A DNA stretch of 64,000 nt from an uncultured Saprospiraceae bacterium. GTDB taxonomy: Bacteria; Bacteroidota; Bacteroidia; Chitinophagales; Saprospiraceae. Numbering within the stretch: the stretch's first letter is position 1; each line of letters starts with the position of its first letter. The position numbers were made by a program, and so were the translations under genes. Shown piece by piece: positions 1-7,776 of this stretch. The stretch lies in assembly GCA_937995755.1 (NCBI GenBank), contig CALKJD010000018.1:27593-91592 (forward strand), given 5' to 3'. Under the pieces are notes generated by a model. The model did not search any database, was not told the DNA's origin, and worked only from the letters and a program-made list of their open reading frames with translations.

Positions 1-138
1 AGTAATGCTCAAACCGGACCTGCAAGACGTGGAGATACTAAAGTGATCAAGAGTCATCTAGATATGTTATCAGATCGACCCGCGACACAAAAACTATATA
101 AACAGCTTTCAGCTGCCATCAAAAAGAAATATTCATGA
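1..138 (+). CDS. C-terminal fragment of a DUF2520 / Rossmann-like oxidoreductase-type protein (5' truncated)
   Basis: The window opens inside a plus-strand reading frame that runs from base 1 to the TGA at 136-138. The 45 visible residues begin SNAQTGPARRGDTKVI and continue with a helical segment ending AAIKKKYS. The pattern TGPARRGD followed by a helix of the type xxHLxxL is the hallmark of the C-terminal helical domain of DUF2520 proteins, which pair an N-terminal NAD(P)-binding Rossmann fold with this domain. The Rossmann part lies outside the window, so the call rests on a short segment. The stop overlaps the start of the next gene (ATGA), so the two are probably translationally coupled. 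Confidence 0.6.
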   Translation, partial: SNAQTGPARRGDTKVIKSHLDMLSDRPATQKLYKQLSAAIKKKYS

Positions 139-404
139 GAACTATCGGACATATAGATCACCCAAGCAATAAGATTACGGTGCTTGAGCATAATAATAAG
201 ATTACGCTCCAAATAGAATCAGGCTTATTGTCACAATCATTTGCATTCAGAGATGGATCTCCAGTTTCTGATTTTGCTGCTGTTCAAAAATTTTGCACTC
301 CAGATTTTTTAGCTAAAGTAGACCAGAGATTTCTTGAAATGAATCAGGATTATTTTAATCAAATCAGTCAAGGAATAGAAGAGAAATTTCCTGAAATAAT
401 ATAA
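135..404 (+). CDS. Small conserved hypothetical protein (89 aa)
   Basis: This 89-residue soluble protein has no signal peptide and no membrane segment. It starts with an ATG overlapping the stop codon of the upstream DUF2520 gene by four bases, which supports the start and suggests an operon. It has an N-terminal beta-rich part (IGHIDHPSNKITVLEHNN) and a C-terminal amphipathic helical part rich in acidic residues and Phe. The look is that of small uncharacterised proteins common in Bacteroidota (lineage inference), and I assign no function. It ends 40 bases before a convergent small membrane-protein gene, and no terminator hairpin is evident between them. Confidence 0.7.
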   Translation: MRTIGHIDHPSNKITVLEHNNKITLQIESGLLSQSFAFRDGSPVSDFAAVQKFCTPDFLAKVDQRFLEMNQDYFNQISQGIEEKFPEII

Positions 405-443
405 GCGGAAACTCTTCAAAAACTAATTACTACGGTTTATACG

Positions 444-677
444 CTATTGTCCCCTCAGCGCCGCTCTGGGAATAAAAGCCAATCCAATACCTATAATAGA
501 ACCTAGTATACTAGCTCCACTACTTAGACCTCCTCCTGCAAATGTCATAATCAATAAAGTAGGAAGTATGGTTATTCCTATCGTCCCTAAAATGTAAGGA
601 ATAGAGCTTACCTCTTTTTCCTTAGCAATCTTACTTATCGATATACTGAGATATATAATGAGTATTAACTGGATCAT
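444..677 (-). CDS. Small integral membrane protein (77 aa)
   Basis: A 77-residue protein made almost entirely of hydrophobic segments: an N-terminal helix (residues 1-17), a second helix around 28-48 ending in a glycine-rich turn (AGGGLSSG), and a third around 53-70, with a short basic tail. The gene lies 30 bases downstream of the uridine kinase gene on the same strand and is probably cotranscribed with it. It shows no family signature that I recognise. The function is unknown; an accessory membrane protein is all that can be said. Confidence 0.55.
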   Translation of the reverse strand: MIQLILIIYLSISISKIAKEKEVSSIPYILGTIGITILPTLLIMTFAGGGLSSGASILGSIIGIGLAFIPRAALRGQ

Positions 678-707
678 GATTACATTCTATTTTGTGGATA
701 TACTACT

Positions 708-1370
708 CTAGCTATTCTTAGACTGTATAAATGCACTAAGCACATCCAATGTTCCTTTATAAGATTTGTTATTATTGATTACCATATTTACTTCAGTAAC
801 ATAGGGTTGAATATATCTTCTATATGATGGCATCACATGATTTTCATAACGGTACATCACATCTTCTACTGGATAGTTTCTTTCATTACTATCACGTTTA
901 ATACGACGGATAATACGATTACTATCATCAGCATGTATGATGATAGATAAGTCAAGCTGATCTTTAATAGCTTTATGATGAAATAGGAATAAGCCTTCCG
1001 CGATAATCACTTTAGCAGGTTTGATCGTAATTTCTTTGGATTCTGTAGTTTCATTGTTAAACGTATATTCTGTCAATACTACGGTCTCTCCATTTTTCAG
1101 CTTTTGGATATCCTCAGCAAATTTATCTAGATATAATGAATCAGGAAGATCAAAATTTTCAATTCCTTCTTTGTCCTTTTTCTGTTGTTCTATAGGTTTG
1201 TAATAATTATCTTGATGAAGAAAGCAAACTTCCCCATTGCAAAACCTTGCTGTAAGATCTCTCACAAAGCAAGTTTTTCCTGATCCACTACCTCCTGATA
1301 TTCCTATTACTATCGTATCCAATGCCTCATTATTTTGTTGAATGTAAAAAAACCGCCGAATCGAGAACAT
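708..1370 (-). CDS. udk: Uridine kinase
   Basis: Uridine kinase phosphorylates uridine and cytidine to UMP and CMP with ATP or GTP in pyrimidine salvage. The P-loop GISGGSGSGKT sits at residues 23-33, followed by the HQDNYYKP motif of the substrate-binding region, the FDLPDSL segment, and a later RRIKRDSNERNYP segment matching the family's nucleoside-binding and lid region. The length (220 aa) is normal. The ATG start adds about 17 residues before the P-loop strand; a TTG at 1320-1322 (giving MDTIVIGISGG) would place the start where most homologues have it, so the start is uncertain. The gene is divergent from the nucleoside transporter at 1581, a functional match. Confidence 0.9.
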   Translation of the reverse strand: MFSIRRFFYIQQNNEALDTIVIGISGGSGSGKTCFVRDLTARFCNGEVCFLHQDNYYKPIEQQKKDKEGIENFDLPDSLYLDKFAEDIQKLKNGETVVLTEYTFNNETTESKEITIKPAKVIIAEGLFLFHHKAIKDQLDLSIIIHADDSNRIIRRIKRDSNERNYPVEDVMYRYENHVMPSYRRYIQPYVTEVNMVINNNKSYKGTLDVLSAFIQSKNS

Positions 1371-1548
1371 TTATGACGCAAAATTCAACTTTTGTTGCGC
1401 CAAGATAAGTAATGACTGATCAAGATCTTTAGAGTAGCTCAAAAGTAAGGATTTTAACCGTAGTTGATTAAATTGAGATTGACGAATTTGAAAGGCAGCG
1501 AGATTCTTACTTAGTGCACATCACATTGAGCTAGTTCCGAATAAAAGT

Positions 1549-1557
1549 TATATTTTG
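1549..1557 (+). promoter_or_regulatory. Candidate promoter of the nucleoside transporter gene
   Basis: TATATTTTG at 1549-1557 resembles the Bacteroidota -7 element TAnnTTTG with one extra base. An ATTG at 1525-1528 lies 20 bases upstream, the expected distance for the -33 element. Transcription would start about 15-20 bases before the ATG at 1581. This is pattern matching only. Confidence 0.35.
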
Positions 1558-1580
1558 ACCACTCTTATTAAACGAAGAAA

Positions 1581-2882
1581 ATGGAAATACTCACTGATTT
1601 TGGAAGAGGCCTACTTGGAGTAGTGTCAATGCTAGCTATTTGCTACATATTTAGTCGCAATAGAAAGGCTATAGATTGGCGTCTTGTCGGAGTCGGAATG
1701 GGTTTTCAGATTGTATTTGCCATTTTGGTACTCAAGGTGCCATTTATCAATGCATTCTTTGATTGGCTAGCAGGTGGATTTACATTTATTCTCCAATTTT
1801 CGAGTGCTGGTGCTGAATTTATGTTTGGTGGATTAGTTACTAATATGGATTCCTTCGGATACATTTTTGCTTTTCAAGTGTTGCCTACTATAGTTTTCTT
1901 TTCTGCATTGACATCCATACTATACTATTTGGGTATACTTCAGAAAGTAGTTTACGGTCTAGCTTGGGCTCTAAGTAAAAGTATGGGTTTATCAGGACCA
2001 GAAAGTCTAGCCGCCGCCGCCAATGTATTTATTGGTCAGACAGAGGCTCCATTGGTGGTAAAGCCTTATTTAGACAATATGACGAGATCTGAGATCATGT
2101 GTCTCATGACTGGAGGAATGGCTACCATAGCAGGTGGTGTATTTGCTGCTTATATCGGATATCTCGGTGGAGACGATCCTGTACAGCAAACTTTTTTCGC
2201 TAAGCATTTATTGACAGCATCACTTATATCTGCTCCTGCAGCTATCGTAGCCGCTAAAATGTTAGTACCAGAAGAAAACAAAAAAGACATTGACTCTCAG
2301 CTAGAAATGAGCGGTACTAAAGCTCATAACATACTAGATGCTATATCCACTGGGACCACAGATGGTTTGAAACTGGCTGTCAATGTAGGTGTTATGTTAA
2401 TTGTATTTACTGCACTTATTGCTCTTTGCAATCAATTACTAATGAGCACAATAGGCCAAATAGGAGGATTGAATGAGTGGGTAGTAGAATCCACCTCCAA
2501 CAAGTTTGAAGGATTTAATCTTACATATATATTGGGTGTAGTCTTCGCTCCATTCGCATGGCTACTAGGTACACCAGCAGAAGATGTACTCTTAGTAGGT
2601 CAGTTATTAGGTCAAAAGACGGCAATCAACGAATTCGTAGCTTATGCAGAGCTAGATAATATCCGTAAAGCGGGTATGGAACTGAGCCCTAAGTCATTGA
2701 TTATAGCTACTTACGCACTTTGTGGCTTTGCTAACTTTGCTTCCATTGGTATTCAGATCGGTGGAATTGGCGCTATTGCTCCTGGACAGCGTAAGACGCT
2801 AACTGAGCTTGGACTCTTAGCATTACTCGGTGGTACAATAGCAAGTTTCTTAACCGCAGCCATTGCTGGAGTATTGGTGTAA
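1581..2882 (+). CDS. NupC-type concentrative nucleoside transporter (CNT family)
   Basis: A 433-residue inner-membrane protein of the CNT family, which imports nucleosides with Na+ or H+. It has about ten hydrophobic segments. The family motifs are visible: GQTEAPLVVKPYL from residue 152, followed by MTGGMATIAGGVFAAYI, and near the C-terminus LCGFANFASIGIQIGGIGAIAP. These are the substrate- and ion-binding hairpins of CNT proteins. The ATG has no Shine-Dalgarno sequence, as is usual in this phylum. It is divergent from udk, so import and phosphorylation of pyrimidine nucleosides are encoded side by side. The specific nucleoside preference cannot be read from the sequence. Confidence 0.9.
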   Translation: MEILTDFGRGLLGVVSMLAICYIFSRNRKAIDWRLVGVGMGFQIVFAILVLKVPFINAFFDWLAGGFTFILQFSSAGAEFMFGGLVTNMDSFGYIFAFQVLPTIVFFSALTSILYYLGILQKVVYGLAWALSKSMGLSGPESLAAAANVFIGQTEAPLVVKPYLDNMTRSEIMCLMTGGMATIAGGVFAAYIGYLGGDDPVQQTFFAKHLLTASLISAPAAIVAAKMLVPEENKKDIDSQLEMSGTKAHNILDAISTGTTDGLKLAVNVGVMLIVFTALIALCNQLLMSTIGQIGGLNEWVVESTSNKFEGFNLTYILGVVFAPFAWLLGTPAEDVLLVGQLLGQKTAINEFVAYAELDNIRKAGMELSPKSLIIATYALCGFANFASIGIQIGGIGAIAPGQRKTLTELGLLALLGGTIASFLTAAIAGVLV

Positions 2883-2926
2883 TCAAAACCACATGATCAA
2901 TATATAAGGCTAAACTATGGAATGTT

Positions 2927-3469
2927 TTAAAACCACTTTTTAGCTTTCTCTAGCATCCTTCTAATAGACAGCTCTTCATTGTACTTGGACACATCATCAA
3001 ATGCGATCCACTTCAAATCTTTAGATTCTGCAGATACAGATAGGGATTCACCTTCATCAGCTTCAAATAAAAATTGAATATCATAATGGTGATGCGCTGG
3101 AAAGCCTTTCCGCTCTGGAATCAGATGTACATCAATCGAGAGTACTTGATCGTTAAGTAGCTTAATAGATTGTAAGCCTGACTCCTCTTGTGCCTCTCTG
3201 ATGGCTGCGTGGCGGATCGTTGCATCACTTTTTTCAGCATGACCACCTAATTGGAGCCACATTCCTAATTTTGTATGATGTGTAAAAAGTGCTTTGGTAC
3301 GTTCTCTATTGACTATCCATGAGGAACCAGTCAGATGGCCTACTTCTAGCTTCTGATTCATAGGATTATCATGGGAATTTATAAATGCTATTGTACGCTG
3401 AATCATCTCAGATTCTACAGTTCCATATGGAATTACATTATTCAATAGATCGATGGTAAGCTTTTTCAT
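2927..3469 (-). CDS. Nudix hydrolase
   Basis: A 180-residue Nudix-fold protein. The core motif reads GGHAEKSDATIRHAAIREAQEESGL in pieces: GGHAE at the start, REAQEESGL at the end. The metal-binding REAQEE helix is intact, but the loop between the glycine and RE is one residue longer than the classical G-X5-E-X7-RE spacing and an Asp occupies the region of the first Glu. The preceding THHTKLGMWLQLGG is typical of a Nudix subfamily of unknown substrate. It begins two bases after the stop codon of the T9SS protein gene on the same strand, so the two are probably cotranscribed. The substrate is not predictable. Confidence 0.85.
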   Translation of the reverse strand: MKKLTIDLLNNVIPYGTVESEMIQRTIAFINSHDNPMNQKLEVGHLTGSSWIVNRERTKALFTHHTKLGMWLQLGGHAEKSDATIRHAAIREAQEESGLQSIKLLNDQVLSIDVHLIPERKGFPAHHHYDIQFLFEADEGESLSVSAESKDLKWIAFDDVSKYNEELSIRRMLEKAKKWF

Positions 3470-3471
3470 AT

Positions 3472-4323
3472 TTATTCCACTTTGACAATCTTTAATATTA
3501 CTGGCTCACTTTCATTCCTTTCGACATAAATGACATTCAAACCGTTATGAGAAAGTATTATTTGCTTGTGCTTAACCGTACCTCTTTGTATCTCTCTTCC
3601 GACAATATCTTTGATCACGAATTTGTTACCATTAAGCTTCTGTGAAGATAAACTTATAATGCCGTCTGTTGGATTAGGGGAAGCAATTATCTCTTCTAAA
3701 CTTAAATCGACGACATCCACCGCCGTACTTTGCTCTATCTTAATATCATCCAGCCACACTATAGATTGCGCATTACAACCATCTAATGCTCCATTTTGCG
3801 AAGCAGCATTTATCCAAATACTTATAGCATCTACATTTTCAAACAAGATAGGTAGTTCTATTTGCGTAAACTCTTCGATCACATCATAACTCAACCACTC
3901 TACCCTTCCCAGATAGACATCATCTTTAGAAAAGCCAACGGTAATATCCACATAGGACTCATCCCATTCTGTAAGTGATTCTGTCTTTACACTGAAATAA
4001 ACACTCTGTCCACTAGGTAAACTAGCCTCCAAGTCTTGGTATAAATTAGCAGTGCTCCTACAATCAAAAAAGGCTGAAGTAATTACCTCATCCTTAATAG
4101 CCATTAAAGAATATTTACCTTCGACTACATGAATGGAATCCTTGTAAAACCTACCAATTACAGTATCAATACCCGTCGAAAAATCATTAACATTCCATCC
4201 TGTGGGTGATTCTATTCCATCAACCCACTCCCAATCTTCAAATCCCCATTTTAGTGCTTGACCATATGAAGTCGCAGAAATAGACAAAAAAATCAATACG
4301 ATACAAGTTGTTATAGCTCTCAT
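3472..4323 (-). CDS. Secreted protein with T9SS type A C-terminal sorting domain
   Basis: A 283-residue secreted protein. Residues 1-22 form a signal peptide ending SYGQA. The middle (about 25-195) is beta-rich, contains several Trp residues, and ends in the phrase SIVWLDDIKIEQS, a sequence style seen in jelly-roll, carbohydrate-binding-like domains. The final 70 residues carry the type A sorting pattern: ASPNPTDGIISL, then a strand with DIVGREIQRG, then GLNVIYV and a basic-ended terminal strand. In Bacteroidota this domain directs export through the type IX system and surface attachment or release. The cargo domain has no function I can name. It heads a two-gene unit with the Nudix gene. Confidence 0.75.
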   Translation of the reverse strand: MRAITTCIVLIFLSISATSYGQALKWGFEDWEWVDGIESPTGWNVNDFSTGIDTVIGRFYKDSIHVVEGKYSLMAIKDEVITSAFFDCRSTANLYQDLEASLPSGQSVYFSVKTESLTEWDESYVDITVGFSKDDVYLGRVEWLSYDVIEEFTQIELPILFENVDAISIWINAASQNGALDGCNAQSIVWLDDIKIEQSTAVDVVDLSLEEIIASPNPTDGIISLSSQKLNGNKFVIKDIVGREIQRGTVKHKQIILSHNGLNVIYVERNESEPVILKIVKVE

Positions 4324-4409
4324 ATGAGATGGTAACTTTTAATGATATGACACAATCCAGAATCTATTCGCTTAAATAGTTTTAATTCACTCTAATTTAC
4401 AAAAACTAA

Positions 4410-4442
4410 AAATGGCCCTTCCGAAAATAGGAAGAGCCATTT
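4410..4442 (-). terminator. Intrinsic terminator of the ornithine aminotransferase gene
   Basis: A 13-position stem (AAATGGC..CTTCC paired with GGAAG..GCCATTT) encloses a 7-base loop. The single mismatch on the plus strand becomes a U-G wobble on the minus-strand RNA, and the minus strand continues into a T-rich run. It lies 25 bases beyond the stop codon of the gene at 4467-5738. Confidence 0.75.
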
Positions 4443-4466
4443 ATATCGTTACAATTTAAGCAGATT

Positions 4467-5738
4467 CTACTTTTTATACTCTTTGATAGTCTTAGAAATA
4501 ATATCACAACATTCATTGATCTGATCTTCCGTCATCACTAATGGAGGTGCAAATCTGATAATATTACCATGAGTTGGTTTAGCCAATAATCCGTTGTCTC
4601 TAAGGGCCATACATATGTTCCACGCTGTTTTACTATCTTCTGTATCATTGATAACCACAGCATTTAACAATCCTTTCCCTCTCACTAATGTAGCGAGATC
4701 ACAAGTATCTACTAGCTCTTGCATTCTCGCTCTGAATACCTTACCCATTGCTTCCGCATGCTCAGCTAATCCTTCGTCTTTCACCACATCCAATGCGGCA
4801 ATAGCTACTGCACAAGCTAGAGGATTACCTCCAAATGTAGATCCATGTTCTCCAGGTTTGATACAAAGCATGATATCATCATCCGCCATGACAGCAGATA
4901 CAGGAAATACTCCTCCAGAAAGCGCTTTTCCTAAGATTAGGATATCTGGTCTCGTCTCGTATTTATTTTCACAAGATTTACTACAAGTACAATCTCCACA
5001 TACAGCCAAAAGCTTACCTGTACGTGCTATTCCTGTCTGGACTTCATCCGCTATAAACAAGACATTATTTTCTTTACAAAGCTTGGCTGCATCCGGAAGA
5101 TAATTTGCATCTGGCACCACTACTCCAGCCTCACCTTGTATAGGCTCCACTATAAATCCTGCAACATTAGGGTCTTTCAATGCATCTCTCAATGCGTCGA
5201 GATCATTATAATCTATGATTTCTAATCCTGGAAGATATGGACCATATTCTGCACGAGCATCTGGATCTACAGAAGCTGAGATTACTGCCATAGTACGACC
5301 ATGAAAGTTACCTGATGCGAATATAATTTTAGCTGTATTTTCTGCTAATCCTTTCTTCTGATACGCCCACTTTCTACATAATTTCAGCGCTGTTTCTACG
5401 GCTTCTACACCACTATTGATTGGAAGAATCTTATCGTATCCAAAATACTCAGACATATACTTCTCATATGGTCCGAGCATATCATTATAAAATGCCCTTG
5501 ATGTCAAAGTAAGCTTTTGAGCTTGCTCTGTAAGTGCACCTACAATACGTGGATGGCAATGGCCTTGATTCACAGCAGAGTATGCAGAAAGGAAGTCAAA
5601 GTATTTATTTCCTTCTACATCCCAAACATGTACTCCATCTCCTTTAGCTAGTACAACTGGTAATGGATGATAATTATGTGCGCCATACTTATCCTCTTGA
5701 TTCATGAGCTCTTGTGATGATAGAGTTGCTTTTGTCAT
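4467..5738 (-). CDS. rocD: Ornithine aminotransferase, with a four-cysteine insert
   Basis: A 423-residue PLP enzyme of class III that interconverts ornithine and glutamate-5-semialdehyde. The start region ([18 protein letters not shown]) and [16 protein letters not shown] are characteristic of ornithine rather than acetylornithine aminotransferases. The PLP lysine is K271 in LGKALSGG, and the phosphate-binding [15 protein letters not shown] follows. Between GKLLAV and the [11 protein letters not shown] strand, classical enzymes have a short loop; here it carries C247, C250, C252 and C256 ([10 protein letters not shown]), a possible metal or disulfide site. The gene is monocistronic by context, with a terminator at 4410-4442. 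Confidence 0.9.
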   Translation of the reverse strand: MTKATLSSQELMNQEDKYGAHNYHPLPVVLAKGDGVHVWDVEGNKYFDFLSAYSAVNQGHCHPRIVGALTEQAQKLTLTSRAFYNDMLGPYEKYMSEYFGYDKILPINSGVEAVETALKLCRKWAYQKKGLAENTAKIIFASGNFHGRTMAVISASVDPDARAEYGPYLPGLEIIDYNDLDALRDALKDPNVAGFIVEPIQGEAGVVVPDANYLPDAAKLCKENNVLFIADEVQTGIARTGKLLAVCGDCTCSKSCENKYETRPDILILGKALSGGVFPVSAVMADDDIMLCIKPGEHGSTFGGNPLACAVAIAALDVVKDEGLAEHAEAMGKVFRARMQELVDTCDLATLVRGKGLLNAVVINDTEDSKTAWNICMALRDNGLLAKPTHGNIIRFAPPLVMTEDQINECCDIISKTIKEYKK

Positions 5739-5888
5739 GTATTCTATATTTTTATGTTTGTATTATCGTTAATTCTTATCTGCAAGTTAGTGATTAGTTA
5801 ATTGCTGGCCGATAACTTGATAATGAATCTTTTGAACAAATAGGACAAAAGAGAAATGTTTTGATTTGAGGCTATTCTACATAAAGAA

Positions 5889-5914
5889 GCCTGTAAGAAT
5901 TGAATCTTACAGGC
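5889..5914 (-). terminator. Hairpin terminator downstream of the OmpA-like gene
   Basis: A perfect 10-bp inverted repeat (GCCTGTAAGA / TCTTACAGGC) with a 6-base loop, followed on the minus strand by TTCTTTAT. It lies 115 bases beyond the stop codon of the gene at 6029-6613 and probably ends the DUF1599 - BT_3928 - nusB - OmpA-like transcription unit. Confidence 0.6.
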
Positions 5915-6028
5915 CATATAATGTTATTCTTCTATCTTATACTAATGCATCAGTAGTCCACCACGATATATTGTTATTACACGTATATCAATGCTCACTA
6001 AGAAAACATCAGATCAAATCAATAAGTC

Positions 6029-6613
6029 TTAGATATTATTGTTGATGTAGCTAATTGCTACTTTGTCCTTTAACGAAGGTGCATACACAGAAGTAGTAAT
6101 GATTCTACCTTCAGGTATACCTTTAAGTTCAAGATACTTCTGACATGAGTCTATCCTATTATTAGATAGCTTGATGGTGTTATTATTATCATCGATACGA
6201 TGCGAAGTAATCATAACTTTAGCACTTGGGTTAGAGCTAAGGTGCGTTACTACACGATCCAGACGTTGTAATGAGATCTCATCTAAGGTCGCATACTGCG
6301 TTTTAAAATCGATGAATTTACGATCTGCAGAAACTGTGGCTCCTTGACCAATACTGCCTGATGTATTATTTTCTACGGATTCAATACCTGCGAAGTTGGC
6401 AGAAAAATTCTTGTCTTCTACCACATTGTAACCTTTTAGGTAATTCGGTTTCTTTTCGATGAGATTAAGAATCTTTCCGTCAGTTGTAAATTCAGCTAGG
6501 TACGCTTCAGAATTGTACAAAATCACGGAAGTCTTAGTGTCTTGTGCAGACACTACAACTACTACTAAGACCAATAATACACTCAAAAATGGGGATAAGT
6601 GATTAATTTTCAT
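6029..6613 (-). CDS. Secreted protein with a divergent OmpA-like C-terminal domain
   Basis: A 194-residue protein with a strongly hydrophobic signal peptide (residues 1-23, ending VVSAQ). The last 90 residues resemble the OmpA peptidoglycan-associating fold: IDFKTQYATLDEISLQRLDRV, then NPSAKVMITSHRID, then SNNRIDSCQKYLELKGIPEGRI. This matches the order strand, helix, strand with G/S-H, helix with NRxxS, and K/G-I-P/R-I of the family, though the usual Asp and Arg ligands for diaminopimelate are not clearly conserved. It could be a periplasmic cell-wall-associated protein. It starts 35 bases after the nusB stop, so it probably shares its transcript. Confidence 0.6.
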   Translation of the reverse strand: MKINHLSPFLSVLLVLVVVVVSAQDTKTSVILYNSEAYLAEFTTDGKILNLIEKKPNYLKGYNVVEDKNFSANFAGIESVENNTSGSIGQGATVSADRKFIDFKTQYATLDEISLQRLDRVVTHLSSNPSAKVMITSHRIDDNNNTIKLSNNRIDSCQKYLELKGIPEGRIITTSVYAPSLKDKVAISYINNNI

Positions 6614-6648
6614 AGGATTAATATATTAATGATATTATAAAGACAACT

Positions 6649-7587
6649 TTATTGTATCAAGCCCCTACCTTTCTTCTTTATCTTCCCTTCGCTCTCTAGC
6701 TGTTTTAGAACCTGATCTAACACTCCGTTGATAAATTCTTTACTTTTTGGAGTACTATATTCCTTCGAGATATCCACAAATTCATTGAGGGTTACTTTCG
6801 TTGGAATACTTTCAAAAAATAAAAATTCGCATACCGCCATATTTAGTAGTATCGTATCTATCACTGCGAGTCTTTCATGGTCCCAGTTCTTCAACATGGG
6901 CTTAATTATATCCTCTAACACGTCTTTTTCCTGAATAGTTCGAGCCAATAACTCTGCACCGTAATCTTTAACAGTCTCATCATCAGGATAATAAGTGCCT
7001 AATACGTCTTTTTCTTCAGATGGCAGGGCTTTTAATATCTTCTTTGTAGCCCCAATTACCAACGATTTATCATCAATCCATGCAGAATAATGATCTTCTA
7101 TAACATCATTGTAAAATTCACTCTGTCTACAAAATCTAAATAGCTCTAGAAGTATTTCTATAGAATTTTCTCTATTCACTTCCTCTTGCCTAAGGAAATC
7201 TGCGTAAGGTTCTGTAGCAGAAAATTCTGTATATAGTTTTTTGAAATAATCCTTGTCTAATTTATTTGCAAAGCCGTATTTATCAACTTTTCCGTTGAGA
7301 TACTTGTCATTCACCAGGAATTGAACTACTTCATTCTTAAATAGCTTGGCTGTGAATATCTTATCAAGTTCTGTTGGAAGGTGCTTTGCTTTTCGCTTTC
7401 TCTTATCATCAATAGAGAGTCTTGTAATCTCTCTAAGTATAAAAATATTAAACAATAAGAGCTCAAAGCTAGTATCTATACGGTCTGCGTATCTCTTATT
7501 TACCACTGAAGCATTGAGATCTACATCTCTATCCATGGCATACAAAAACTGCATCACTTTTACTCTTACACTGCGTCTACTAAGCAT
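6649..7587 (-). CDS. nusB: Transcription antitermination factor NusB
   Basis: NusB binds boxA RNA with NusE and acts in rRNA antitermination. This is the long Bacteroidota form (312 aa versus about 140 in E. coli): the N-terminus SRRSVRVKVMQFLYAM matches the first NusB helix, and the C-terminal domain carries NWDHERLAVIDTILLNMAVCEFL and IPTKVTLNEFVDISKEYSTPKSKEFINGVLD, the most conserved part of the family. A charged helical insert of about 150 residues separates the two. The upstream gene is the BT_3928-family gene, an arrangement common in the phylum. Confidence 0.92.
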   Translation of the reverse strand: MLSRRSVRVKVMQFLYAMDRDVDLNASVVNKRYADRIDTSFELLLFNIFILREITRLSIDDKRKRKAKHLPTELDKIFTAKLFKNEVVQFLVNDKYLNGKVDKYGFANKLDKDYFKKLYTEFSATEPYADFLRQEEVNRENSIEILLELFRFCRQSEFYNDVIEDHYSAWIDDKSLVIGATKKILKALPSEEKDVLGTYYPDDETVKDYGAELLARTIQEKDVLEDIIKPMLKNWDHERLAVIDTILLNMAVCEFLFFESIPTKVTLNEFVDISKEYSTPKSKEFINGVLDQVLKQLESEGKIKKKGRGLIQ

Positions 7588-7776
7588 TTCTTTAAATTAC
7601 TTGTCTTGTTGGTTAATATCTATTTCAATAACTATACATAAGATCAAAATCACTTATATATTATTCATTATTATAATACAAAGTAAACTAAATTTAGCTT
7701 GTATCTATACCTTATAGCACAAAAACAATTTACTAAATAGGCTACTTAACACTTTTACACTTTTCAATATGGCTTA

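Noticed and set aside
1422..1429. AAGATCTT palindrome in the udk-transporter gap as an operator
   Set aside because: Eight bases of self-complementarity are expected by chance and there is no second copy.
4594..5103. 169-residue open frame on the plus strand inside the ornithine aminotransferase gene
   Set aside because: It is antisense to a gene with complete motifs, and its sequence has no hydrophobic pattern, domain or start signal of its own.
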